A stretch of 64,000 bases of DNA from NCBI GenBank assembly GCA_937879875.1, contig CALFMN010000072.1:8843-72842 (forward strand), written 5' to 3'. This DNA is from an uncultured Chloroflexota bacterium (GTDB taxonomy: Bacteria; Chloroflexota; Dehalococcoidia; CAUJGQ01). The notes beneath the pieces were generated by a model that worked only from the letters and a program-made list of their open reading frames with translations, was not told the origin of the DNA and did not search any database. The position numbers and the translations under genes were made by a program. Positions 40,063-48,941 of the stretch are shown in pieces (position 1 is the first letter of the stretch; the number at the start of each line of letters is the position of its first letter).

Positions 40063-42709
40063 GGGCGCCCACATGGACACCGCCGGTCTTGGGAGCCAGT
40101 GCCTCAGGCGGTTTAGCTGCGCCCCGCGCCCCGAGCAGCCGCTCCCCGCGTTCCTGCAACTCCTGCAGCCGCGCGGCCGCTTCCAGCGGCGATATGCGCA
40201 GCACGTCGAGCGCCGCCAGCTCCGCCAGCAACTCGGAGGCGTCGCCGCTGTCAACGCTGTTCCCGTTTCCTTGCTCCCTCTGCCCTGCCGCCCGCAGCAG
40301 CTCCTCGGCGCGGGCGGCCACCAGCGGCGGGATGCCCGCCAGCCGCGCCACATGCACGCCGTAGCTGCGATCGCTGCCGCCTGGCCGCACGCGGTGCAGG
40401 AAGACCAGCCGCCCCGCCTCCTCGATCGCCGCGACGTTGAACGGGCGCAGGCGCGGCAGTGTGCGTTCGAGCGCTGTCAACTCGTGGAAGTGCGTGGCGA
40501 ACAGCGAGCGTGCGCCGACGTAGTGATGCAGATACTCGACCACGGCCTGCGCGATCGCCATGCCGTCCTGCGTGCCGGTGCCGCGGCCGACCTCGTCCAA
40601 CAGCACCAGGCTGCGCCGCGTGGCATGACGCAGGATCGTCGCCGTTTCGATCATTTCGATCAGAAACGTGCTCTGCCCGGCGCTGATGTCGTCCTGGGCG
40701 CCGATGCGGGTGAAGATACGGTCCACCACGCCGATGCGCGCCGCCGCGGCGGGCACGAAGCTGCCGATCTGCGCCAGCACGGTGCAGAGGGCGATCTGCC
40801 GCAGATACGTTGATTTGCCGGCCATATTCGGCCCGGTGATCAGCGCGATCTGGCAGCCGTCGCCGGCGGCGTCGAGCGCGCAGTCGTTGGGGATAAACTC
40901 GCCCGGCGCCAGCCGCTCCTCGACCACCGGATGGCGGCCGCCGTTGATCTCCAGCCGCAGCGAGTCATCGATGGCAGGCCGCGTCCAGCCATGCGCCACG
41001 GCGGTTTCGGCGAGGGCGAGATCCACATCCAGCCGCGCCAGCGCGCCGGCGCTGCGCAGCAGCCGCGTTCGCTGGCCGGCCAGGGCGCGCAGCAGCCCGG
41101 CGAACAACTCCTGCTCGAGCGCGGCGGCGGTCTCCTCGGCGTGCAGGATCTGCCCTTCGCACTCGCGCAACTCCGGCGTGATAAAGCGCTCGGCGTTGGC
41201 GAGCGTCTGCTTGTGCCGGTACTCCTTCGGCACGTGCGGCAGATTCGGCCGCGTGACCTCGATGTAGTAGCCGAAGACTTTGGTGTAACCGACCTTGAGC
41301 GAACGGATGCCCGTGCGCTCGCGCTCGCGCCGCTCCATCTCCAGCAGCGTGCCCTGGGCGCCGTCCACAGAGCCGAGCAGTTCGTCCAGCCGTTCGTCGA
41401 AGCCGCGGCGGATCAGCCGCCCTTCCTCCTCGGCCACGCCGCGTTCGATCAGCTCCGCGGCTTCCGGCACGCCGTCGAGTTCCGCCATAACGGGTGCGAG
41501 CGCGGCCAGTGGCGCCAGCTCCTCGCGCAATGCCGGGACGCGGCGCAGCACGGCGGCGAGGCCGCGCAGATCGCGAGCGCCGGCCACGCCCTGGCAGACA
41601 CGTCCCGTCAACCGCTCGATGTCCGCGAGCCGGTCGAGCAGCCCGACGAGCCGGCGACGGCGCGGCGCATCGCTCACCAGCGCGGCCACGGCATCGAGCC
41701 GCGCGTCGATCTCGGCCACGTCGAGCAGGGGCTGGCTGAGCAGGCGGCGCAGCAGGCGTCCGCCCATGGCCGTGCGCGTGCGGTCGAGTACGGCGAGCAG
41801 GCCGCCGCGGGCTGCGCCGCTGCGGGCGCTGCGCAGCAGGTCGAGGTTGCGCCGGCTCTGCGGATCGAGCGCCAGATAGCGCGCCGCCGCGTAGGTGCGG
41901 AAGCCATCCAGCAGGCCGAGCAGATCGGGGTTGGTCTGCTGCAAGTAGGCGACGATCGCGCCGGCCGCGCCAGTTACTGCCGGCGCGCCGGCGCAGCCGA
42001 ACGCTTCGAGCGAGGCGACCTTGAGCGCACGTTCCAGCGTCTCGGCCGCGGTCTCTGGCTCAAACAGCCGCTCTTCGAGCCGTGTGGCCGTGCCGGCGTG
42101 CGGCAGGCCGGCGCCGGCGGGCAGCAGGCATTCCGCCGGCGCGACGCGGGCCAGCTCGGCCTCGAGCGCGGCTTCGGCATGCTCGCCGGCGAACTGCGTG
42201 GCGGCGAACTCGCCGGTGGTCACGTCCACGTAGGCGAGGGCGAGCGTGTCGGCGTGGCGGCAGACGGCGGCGAGGTAGCTGTTCTCGCCCGGCCGCAGCA
42301 GCTCCGGCTGCGAGATCGTGCCCGGCGTGACGATGCGCACGACGCCGCGGTCGATGATGCCGCGGCCGGGCTCGGAAAGCTGCTCGCAGACGGCGACCTT
42401 GAAGCCGCGGGCGAGCAGCCGCGCCAGATAGCCGTTCAGCGCGTGATGGGGAATGCCGGCCAGCGGCACGCGCACGCCGCGTCCGAACTCGCGCGAGGTG
42501 AGCGTGATGTGCAATGCCTCGGCCACCCGGTGGGCGTCGTCGTCGAACGTCTCGTAGAAGTCACCCAGGCGGTAGAGCAGGATCGTGTCCGGCGGGCATT
42601 CCGCCTTGATTTCGAGATACTGGCGTCGCGCGGGGGTGAGCCGCGCATCAGAAGGCTGGGGCTGGGACACGGCCGCTTCCTGCCCGATTATGTCCGGCGG
42701 TCGGGCCAT
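40052..42709 (-). CDS. mutS: DNA mismatch repair protein MutS
   Basis: An 885-residue MutS. The mismatch-binding motif is RLGDFYETFDDDA (Phe-Tyr-Glu, about residue 50); the ATPase has Walker A TGPNMAGKSTYLRQ (about 633), Walker B SLVLLDEVGRGTGTQDG and the signature YLHHYVGARSLFATHFHELT. MutS recognises mismatches and recruits MutL; no mutL is in the window. The last 25 residues (PPEALAPKTGGVHVGARGT) are not MutS-like: the final codons and the TAA come from repeat copy 4. A GTG at 42670 with GGAAG upstream is an alternative start. Confidence 0.96.
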   Translation of the reverse strand: MARPPDIIGQEAAVSQPQPSDARLTPARRQYLEIKAECPPDTILLYRLGDFYETFDDDAHRVAEALHITLTSREFGRGVRVPLAGIPHHALNGYLARLLARGFKVAVCEQLSEPGRGIIDRGVVRIVTPGTISQPELLRPGENSYLAAVCRHADTLALAYVDVTTGEFAATQFAGEHAEAALEAELARVAPAECLLPAGAGLPHAGTATRLEERLFEPETAAETLERALKVASLEAFGCAGAPAVTGAAGAIVAYLQQTNPDLLGLLDGFRTYAAARYLALDPQSRRNLDLLRSARSGAARGGLLAVLDRTRTAMGGRLLRRLLSQPLLDVAEIDARLDAVAALVSDAPRRRRLVGLLDRLADIERLTGRVCQGVAGARDLRGLAAVLRRVPALREELAPLAALAPVMAELDGVPEAAELIERGVAEEEGRLIRRGFDERLDELLGSVDGAQGTLLEMERRERERTGIRSLKVGYTKVFGYYIEVTRPNLPHVPKEYRHKQTLANAERFITPELRECEGQILHAEETAAALEQELFAGLLRALAGQRTRLLRSAGALARLDVDLALAETAVAHGWTRPAIDDSLRLEINGGRHPVVEERLAPGEFIPNDCALDAAGDGCQIALITGPNMAGKSTYLRQIALCTVLAQIGSFVPAAAARIGVVDRIFTRIGAQDDISAGQSTFLIEMIETATILRHATRRSLVLLDEVGRGTGTQDGMAIAQAVVEYLHHYVGARSLFATHFHELTALERTLPRLRPFNVAAIEEAGRLVFLHRVRPGGSDRSYGVHVARLAGIPPLVAARAEELLRAAGQREQGNGNSVDSGDASELLAELAALDVLRISPLEAAARLQELQERGERLLGARGAAKPPEALAPKTGGVHVGARGT

Positions 42710-42957
42710 TCTAGCACGGCGCGGATCGCGGCGGGGCGCGGCCCTCCTCGCGCTCTCAGGCAGATCGGCACTCGTCAGGATGCCGCGGGCCTGGTGGTCT
42801 TGCGCATTACGTCTCGGCCAGTTGCAAACGATCCAGCCCTCCAGCCGAGGGGACGGGGTACGCGGGCCGTCCGCCGGTCAGTTGTCTTGCATCGCCGCCG
42901 CGAATGTCACACGATTGTTGTACACGGAACAGCGCCAGCAGGAAGCAGCGAAACGTG

Positions 42958-45900
42958 ATGGCCGATTCCGGCAACGCCGGCGGTCGAGCGACGGCGCGGC
43001 GCGGCAAGGATGCCCGGCGCATCGGCGATCCGGCCCCGGTCGCTCCACCCGACAACTCCCTGGCGGCAGTGCTCAGCGCCGGCGGGCGCCTGCTCGACGC
43101 CGTGGCCTGCGGCGTGCTCGTGCGCGACGGACAGGGGCGCATCGTCGCCGCCAACGCCGCCGCGCAGCGCATGCTCGGCCGCAGCATTGCCGAGATGCAG
43201 AGCGCCCCGCCCGGCCGCCCGCCCTGGGACGCGATCGACGAAGACGGCCATACGCTGCCGTATGACGAGCATCCGCTGGCCACCGTGCTGCGCACCGGCG
43301 AAGCGCTGCGCGAAGGCGTGATCGGCGTCCGCCATCCCGATGGACAGATCCACTGGCTGCAGGGCGAGGTGCATCCGCTGGCGGGACCGGCTGGGCACCC
43401 GGACGGGGCAATCGCCAGCTTCATCGACGTGACGGAGCGCATCGAGGCCGAGCGCCGGCTGCGTGAAAGCGAGGCGCGCCTCCGCGCCCTCAGCGAGCAC
43501 GCCTCCGATGCGCTGGTCGTGCTCGCATCGGACCAGAGCGTGCGCTTCGTCAGCGGTTCGGCGGAGCGCATCTCCGGCTTTACGCCGGCCGAGCTGATCG
43601 GCCTGCGGCTCGGCCAGTTCCTGCATCCGGACGACCGGCCACGGGTCAGCGCCGCGCTGCATGGGCTGCCCGAAGGCCGATTTTTCGCCGCCGAGTTCCG
43701 CTTCCGCCATAAGCTCGGCGGCTGGCGCGTGCTCGGCGCGGTGATCCAGAACCTGCGGCACGACCCCGCGATCGACGGCGTCGTGATTAACGCGCGCGAC
43801 ATCACCGAGCGCCGCCGCGCCGAAGACGCCCTCCATCGCCAGAACAACTACCTCGAAGCGCTGCACGAGACCGCGCTGGCCGTGGTCAACCGCCTCGACG
43901 TGCGCGAGCTGCTGGAGGCGATCATCGCCCGCGCAGGAGCGCTGCTGGGCGCCGAGCACGGCTACGTCGATCTGGTTGAGCCGGGCACGGATACGATGCG
44001 CGTCTCCGCGGCCAGCGGCCTCTTCCGCGATGGACTGGGCAACCGCATTCGTCGTGGCGAAGGCGTGGCCGGCAAGGTTTGGGCCAGCGGCGAGCCGGTC
44101 TTCGTGGCCGAATACGCCGCGCTGGCCGACGCGATTCCGCGTCTGCGCGGCCTCGTACACGCCCTCGTCGGCGTGCCGCTGACATCGGGCGGCGAGGTCG
44201 TCGGCGTGCTTGGCCTGGCCTTCACGGAGCCGGGACGCGGCTTTGGCGAGACCGAAGTCGCAGTGCTGACGCGCTTCGCCCAGCTCGCCTCGCTGGCGCT
44301 GGACAATGCGCGGCTGTTCAGCGCGGCGCAGCAGGAACTGGCTGAGCGCGAGCGCTCCGAGCGCGCCTTGCAGGCCAGCGAGCAGCGCTACCGCGACCTG
44401 TTCGAGAACGCCAGCGACGTGGTCTACACCTATGACCTCGACGGTAACTTCACCTCCGTCAACCGCACCGGCCTCGATCTGTTCGGCTATACGCTCGATG
44501 AAGTGCGGCAACTCAACATTCGCGACCTGCTGCCGCCGGCCGAGCACGAACAGAGCATCGATCGCACCGGGCGGCGGCTGGCCGGCGAGCAGCCCGGCGA
44601 CAACATCCATCTCGTGCTCGCCAAAGACGGCAGACGCACTCCCCTGGAGACGCGCGCCCGCGTGATGTACGAGAACGGTGTGCCCGTGGGCGAACAGGGC
44701 ATCGGCCGCGACATCAGCCGCCGCCGCCAAACCGAAGAGCTGCTGCGCCGGCAGAACGGCTATCTGGCCGCGCTGCACGAGGTGACGCTCGCGCTGTTGC
44801 ACCGCCGCGACGTGGGCGGCGTGCTTGAAACGATCTCCGCCACCGCCGGCCGGCTGCTCGGCACGGAGCATCGCCAGGTCTACCTCGTGGATGAGGAGCG
44901 CGATCGGCTGGTCGAGGCGGTGAGTGCCGGCCGCTTCACGGCGGGCGCGCACGAAACCATCCGCCGTGGCGAAGGGCTGGCCGGCGCCGTGTGGCAAACC
45001 GGCGAGCCGCTGGTGGTTGAAGATTACCAGGTGTGGGCGGGGCATGTGGGCGGCTTTGACTGGATCCATGCGGCCGCCGGCGTGCCGCTGCGTGCGGGCG
45101 AGCGCCTGCTCGGCGTGCTCGGCGTCGTCCAGGCCGAGCCGGGGCGCCGGTTCGGGACAGACGAGATCGCCATACTCGAACAGTTTGGCGATCTCGCGGC
45201 GATCGCCCTGGAGAACGCCCGCCTCTACACCAGCCTCGAAGAGCGGTTGCACCGCCTGCAAACGCTGACCATGCTCAACCAGCTCGTCTCCTCATCGCTG
45301 GAGATGGCCGAAGTGCTGAGCGAGATCGCTCGTGCCACCGTGCGGCTGATCGACGTCCCGTTCGCCTCGTTCTGGATCGCAGACGCTGCCGGTGAGTCGT
45401 TGCAGATGGCGGCCTACTCGGACGAGCAGCTCGGACGCGGCTTCCCGCAGCGCACGCTGCGCGCCGGCCAGGGCGCGGTGGGCTGGATCTTGCAACAGCG
45501 CCGGCCGCTCAGCATTCCCGATGTGACGGCCGATGCGCGGGTGGCGGGCGCCGCCTGGTGGCACGAGCATGGCCTGCCGAGCTTCTACGGCGTACCCGTC
45601 ATACTCGACGGCGCGGTGCTGGCCGTGCTGTCGCTGAACAGCCGGCAGCCATTTCGCCCCACAGCTGACGATCTGCGGTTGATCGAGAGCTTCACCGCGC
45701 AGGCGGCCGTGGCGATCCGCAACGCCTCGCTTTATCAGGCGCTGGCCGCGTCTGCCGCGCAGCAGGCGGCGGCGCGCGCCGAGCTGGCCGGGATCATTGC
45801 GCATCTGGGCGACGGCCTGTTGCTCTGTGACACCGCGGGCACGGTGACGCTGCTCAATCCCGCGGCGGCGAATCTGCTGGCGCTGAGCGACGCCGAGGCC

Positions 45901-47274
45901 CGGCCCGGCGCGGCCGAGCCGGCGTACTTCCGCCACATGACCCGCGACGGCGCCCTCGTGCCGCCCGGCGAACTGCCGCTGGCGCGAGCGCTCGCCGGGC
46001 AGCCGGAGCCGGCCCGCGAGCTGGTGGTCGCCATCGCCGGGGAGCCGCGTGTGCTCTCCGTCTCCGCCGCGCCGCTTGCGCTGCCCGAGCGGCCCGGTCT
46101 GGCCGGCGCGGTAGCGCTCTTGCGCGATGTAACCGATGTACGCCGCGCCCAGGAACACGTGGCAGCCTCCGAGCGCTTCCGCGCACTCGGTGAGATGGCG
46201 AGCGGCGTTGCCCACGACTTCAACAATCTGCTGGCGATCATTCTCGGCCGTGCGGAGCTGCTGGCGGTGCTCACCCGGCCGCCCGATGGCGACCCGCGGC
46301 TCGGCTCGCATGTCACCGTGATTCAGCAGGCAGCGCTCGACGGCGAACATACGGTGCGGCGGCTGCAGGCTGTCTCCGGCGTGGCGCGGCGGCCGGCGGG
46401 CGGGCGGGTGGACGTGGCGGCCGTACTGGAGGATGTCGTCGCCTTCACGCGCCCGCGCTGGAAAGACCGGGCGCAGCAGCAGGGACAAACGATCGCCGTG
46501 CGGGTCGAGGCCGAGCCGCTGCCGCCGCTGGTGGGCGAGGCGGCGGATCTGCGCGAGGTGCTGGTGAATCTGATCTTCAACGCGATCGATGCGATGCCGC
46601 ATGGCGGCACGATCACGCTGCGGCTGCGGCGCACGGGCGACGACGCGCTGATTGAGGTGCACGACACGGGCGTGGGCATGACGGAAACGGTGCGGCGGCG
46701 CGTGTTCGACCCGTTCTTCAGCACCAAGGGCGCCGCCGGCACCGGCCTTGGCCTGTCGGTCTCATACGGCATCATCGCGCGGCTGGGCGGCCGCATGGCC
46801 GTGACGAGCGCGCCGAACCAGGGTACGACGGTGACGGTGGCCCTGCCCTACCGCACCGCTGAGCCGAAGCCGGCTGCCCCGAGCGCTGCTGCCCCGCGGC
46901 CCGCGCGCGTGCTGCTGGTGGATGACGAGGCGCCGGTGCGCCAGACGGCGGCGGCGCTGCTGGAACTGGACGGGCACGCCGTGGTCGGGGCGGAGAGCGG
47001 CGCCGCGGCCCTGCGGCTGCTGGCTGCGGGCGAACGCTTCGACGTGCTGCTGACGGATTTGGGCATGTCGGAAATGACGGGCATGCAGCCAGTGGCGGCG
47101 CTGCGGGCGCAGAGCCAGACATTGCCCTGCGTGCTGGTCACGGGCTGGGGCAGCGAGCTGGGCGACGCCGATGTCGCCGCAGCCGGCGTGCAGGCTGTGC
47201 TCAGTAAGCCCTTCTCACGAGAGCAGTTGCGCGACGTGCTGAACGCCGTGCTGCCGCCGCGGGTTATGGGCTAA
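42958..47274 (+). CDS. hybrid sensor histidine kinase with PAS/GAF array
   Basis: A 1438-residue cytoplasmic sensor kinase, with no transmembrane segment. In order: PAS (LLDAVACGVLVRDGQGRIVAA), PAS (LSEHASDALVVLASDQS), GAF, PAS (LFENASDVVYTYDLDGNFTS), GAF, GAF (SSSLEMAEVLSEIARATVRL), PAS (LGDGLLLCDTAGTVTLLNPA), HisKA with H-box SGVAHDFNNLLAI (His about 1085), HATPase with NLIFNAIDAM, DTGVGM and TGLGLSVSYG, and a C-terminal receiver (RVLLVDDEAPVRQTA, Asp in LLTDLGMSEM about 1366, Lys in AVLSKPFSREQL). The GAF domains may bind small ligands, tetrapyrrole or NO; the input is unknown. It stands alone, divergent from mutS. Confidence 0.88.
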   Translation: MADSGNAGGRATARRGKDARRIGDPAPVAPPDNSLAAVLSAGGRLLDAVACGVLVRDGQGRIVAANAAAQRMLGRSIAEMQSAPPGRPPWDAIDEDGHTLPYDEHPLATVLRTGEALREGVIGVRHPDGQIHWLQGEVHPLAGPAGHPDGAIASFIDVTERIEAERRLRESEARLRALSEHASDALVVLASDQSVRFVSGSAERISGFTPAELIGLRLGQFLHPDDRPRVSAALHGLPEGRFFAAEFRFRHKLGGWRVLGAVIQNLRHDPAIDGVVINARDITERRRAEDALHRQNNYLEALHETALAVVNRLDVRELLEAIIARAGALLGAEHGYVDLVEPGTDTMRVSAASGLFRDGLGNRIRRGEGVAGKVWASGEPVFVAEYAALADAIPRLRGLVHALVGVPLTSGGEVVGVLGLAFTEPGRGFGETEVAVLTRFAQLASLALDNARLFSAAQQELAERERSERALQASEQRYRDLFENASDVVYTYDLDGNFTSVNRTGLDLFGYTLDEVRQLNIRDLLPPAEHEQSIDRTGRRLAGEQPGDNIHLVLAKDGRRTPLETRARVMYENGVPVGEQGIGRDISRRRQTEELLRRQNGYLAALHEVTLALLHRRDVGGVLETISATAGRLLGTEHRQVYLVDEERDRLVEAVSAGRFTAGAHETIRRGEGLAGAVWQTGEPLVVEDYQVWAGHVGGFDWIHAAAGVPLRAGERLLGVLGVVQAEPGRRFGTDEIAILEQFGDLAAIALENARLYTSLEERLHRLQTLTMLNQLVSSSLEMAEVLSEIARATVRLIDVPFASFWIADAAGESLQMAAYSDEQLGRGFPQRTLRAGQGAVGWILQQRRPLSIPDVTADARVAGAAWWHEHGLPSFYGVPVILDGAVLAVLSLNSRQPFRPTADDLRLIESFTAQAAVAIRNASLYQALAASAAQQAAARAELAGIIAHLGDGLLLCDTAGTVTLLNPAAANLLALSDAEARPGAAEPAYFRHMTRDGALVPPGELPLARALAGQPEPARELVVAIAGEPRVLSVSAAPLALPERPGLAGAVALLRDVTDVRRAQEHVAASERFRALGEMASGVAHDFNNLLAIILGRAELLAVLTRPPDGDPRLGSHVTVIQQAALDGEHTVRRLQAVSGVARRPAGGRVDVAAVLEDVVAFTRPRWKDRAQQQGQTIAVRVEAEPLPPLVGEAADLREVLVNLIFNAIDAMPHGGTITLRLRRTGDDALIEVHDTGVGMTETVRRRVFDPFFSTKGAAGTGLGLSVSYGIIARLGGRMAVTSAPNQGTTVTVALPYRTAEPKPAAPSAAAPRPARVLLVDDEAPVRQTAAALLELDGHAVVGAESGAAALRLLAAGERFDVLLTDLGMSEMTGMQPVAALRAQSQTLPCVLVTGWGSELGDADVAAAGVQAVLSKPFSREQLRDVLNAVLPPRVMG

Positions 47275-47282
47275 ATCGGCAA

Positions 47283-47313
47283 GCGCCGGGTCGCACTGAT
47301 CGAGACCCGGCGC
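47283..47313. terminator. convergent-gene hairpin
   Basis: GCGCCGGGTC and GACCCGGCGC form a 10-base perfect stem with an 11-base loop between the kinase and the convergent zinc-ribbon gene. There is no T-run, so it may act as an mRNA 3' barrier and not as an intrinsic terminator. Confidence 0.5.
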
Positions 47314-47334
47314 ACGTCGATCTGCGCGGGAGCC

Positions 47335-47613
47335 TCAGCGCCAGCTCGCCGATGGCCAGGTGTCCGGGTGGCGCGCCGGCGAGACGACCTCGGCAGGCGC
47401 CTGGAACGGGGCGCCGGCCAGGACGTTGATGCGATCCGAGCTGTGCGGATCGTAGTCGGTGTGGCAGTGCGGGCAGAGCACAACCTCGTGCTCGCCGCAG
47501 GTGTCGCAGGGAATGCGATCCGGCTCCCACGCCGGCGCCTCGGCGCTCTCTTCGTCGAAGCATTCGGGGCTCGCATTGCCGCAGCTTGGGCAGCGATACC
47601 AGCCGATCGCCAT
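47335..47613 (-). CDS. small zinc-ribbon protein
   Basis: A 92-residue protein with three CxxC pairs: YRCPSCGN, PCDTCGEH and LCPHCHTDYD. They can make one or two zinc ribbons. ATG 47613 follows GGGAGG. The C-terminal half is Pro/Ala-rich and probably disordered. Such proteins often bind RNA or act as adaptors; nothing more specific can be said. Confidence 0.62.
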   Translation of the reverse strand: MAIGWYRCPSCGNASPECFDEESAEAPAWEPDRIPCDTCGEHEVVLCPHCHTDYDPHSSDRINVLAGAPFQAPAEVVSPARHPDTWPSASWR

Positions 47614-48039
47614 CTCGGCACCTCCCGACGGGCACACCCGCTTCGTCCAGCGAGTGTATACCCGCCGCCCGCCCGCGCCACCCCTCCAACGGGTGAGGGG
47701 CCATCGGCCCTCACCCTCGTGTATGGTCACGGTCCTGCAGGGTGGGAACGGGCCGGTGCGCCCGCCCGCCCCGCCGCGCGGCCGCCGCGTGCGGCGCGGC
47801 GCTGGGGCGGCGGCCCTGACGCCGGCAGCAGCCCGCACCGCTGCGGGGGCCGGCGCGCCCGCATGGCCAGGCGCCTGCGCCCATTCGTTGCACGAGGGGC
47901 GCAGGCGCCGATCCGGCACGCAGCGTTCCGTGGCCGGCGCGATTGCCCCAGGTGCGGTGTGATGCCTTCCACAACCCATACGGGTAACCTGATGCCGTCG
48001 GAGTCGTGCTCCGCATGATCGCCCTTCCCCCAATACTAG
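47614..48039. other. 426 bp gap before the insertion sequence
   Basis: Very GC-rich. Contains palindromes such as GGTGAGGGGCCATCGGCCCTCACC (47690-47713) and the left half of the CCCCCAATACTAG repeat at 48027-48039. Open frames here are long on both strands but lack start signals and look like chance frames. Confidence 0.5.
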
Positions 48040-48941
48040 ACGGCTGATGTGGGATCATTCGAGCGGCAGGCCGCGGCGCCGCCAGGCGGTGAAGCGGGTG
48101 AAGGCCGCCAGTTTGGCGGCCAGACGCGTGAGCAAGCCCCAAACGGTGGGCGCACGCTGCTGGTCGAGGCGAACGCGGTCCTTGAGCTGCTTGAACCGAT
48201 CCTCACTGCGTCCCGGTGACGGCGTAAGCAGCGTCACCGTCTCCGCGGCCAGTGCCTGACTGACGGCCCGCCCGGCGAAGCCGCGGTCGCCTAGCACGCC
48301 GACGTGGCGGGCATGAGCCAGCAGATCCACGGCGGCATCACGCTCGTTGACGGCCGCGGGCAAGAGCGACCAGGTGGCGGGCACGGTCGTGTCGGCGCTG
48401 CCGACCAGCCCCGGGCGGAAGCCGTAGAACCAGGCGTTCAGCGCGGCACAGTAGCCGAAGCCGGCGTGCAGCTACTGGGGACCATGCCACTGGTCGGGGT
48501 CCGCCACGCGTTGGCGCTGCTTCACGGGCACGGGCGTGGTGTCCACGATCAGCAGCGGCGCCCGGGTCACACCAGGGAGTGCCGCCCAGTGCTCGCGCCG
48601 CCCCGCCAGCGCTCCCCGCAGCCAGCGCGTGCGCCGGTTGAGCGCCGACTGGGCCGGCAACACAGGAAACAGGGGGCGGAAGTCGTGCGCCAACCGCCGC
48701 AGGAAGCGCCGTTCCGAGTCCACCCCCAGCAGTTCACGGGCGCGGGCGAAGGTGAGGATGGCGCTATCCGGACAGGCCGGGGCAGGACCCGGGCGCCGTG
48801 GCGGCGGCTGGGCTACCAGCCAGTCGTCGATCAGGCAAACCAGTACAATAAGCAGGTCCGCGGTCGGCATCGTCGTGGTCCTCCAACCGTCACGATGTCA
48901 CTGAGGACGTTCCTCCCCCAAATCGATCCCACATCAGCCGT
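48040..48941 (-). mobile_element. insertion sequence, 902 bp, DDE type (IS982-like)
   Basis: Perfect 17 bp inverted ends ACGGCTGATGTGGGATC (48040-48056) and GATCCCACATCAGCCGT (48925-48941), flanked on both sides by CTAG (48036-48039 and 48942-48945), a probable 4 bp duplication. It carries one transposase gene with a premature stop. Outside CTAG the flanks are also complementary (CCCCCAATA and TATTGGGGG), so it entered a palindromic chromosomal repeat, exactly at the treY stop codon. Confidence 0.85.
48055..48870 (-). pseudogene. IS transposase with in-frame stop
   Basis: Starts at ATG 48870. It encodes MPTADLLIVLVCLIDDWL, a helical N-terminus with FLRRLAHDFRPLFPVLP, the first catalytic Asp in APLLIVDTTPVPV, then at 48472-48474 a TAG in frame (after DQWHGPQ). 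The same frame continues LHAGFGYCAALNAWFYGFRP, VLGDRGFAG (second Asp) and ends at 48055. The order and FYGF segment resemble IS982-family DDE transposases, though IS5-group is possible given the CTAG target. One base change would restore the frame. Probably inactive. Confidence 0.82.

Noticed and set aside
39703..40353. Arg/Pro-rich frames within repeat copy 4
   Set aside because: They are translations of the inverted repeat and of the reverse frame of mutS, and similar frames appear in every repeat copy.
42907..45261. A 784-codon open frame opposite the sensor kinase
   Set aside because: Antisense shadow of clear PAS/GAF domains; composition (Gln/His/Arg/Ala) is that of a reverse-strand frame.
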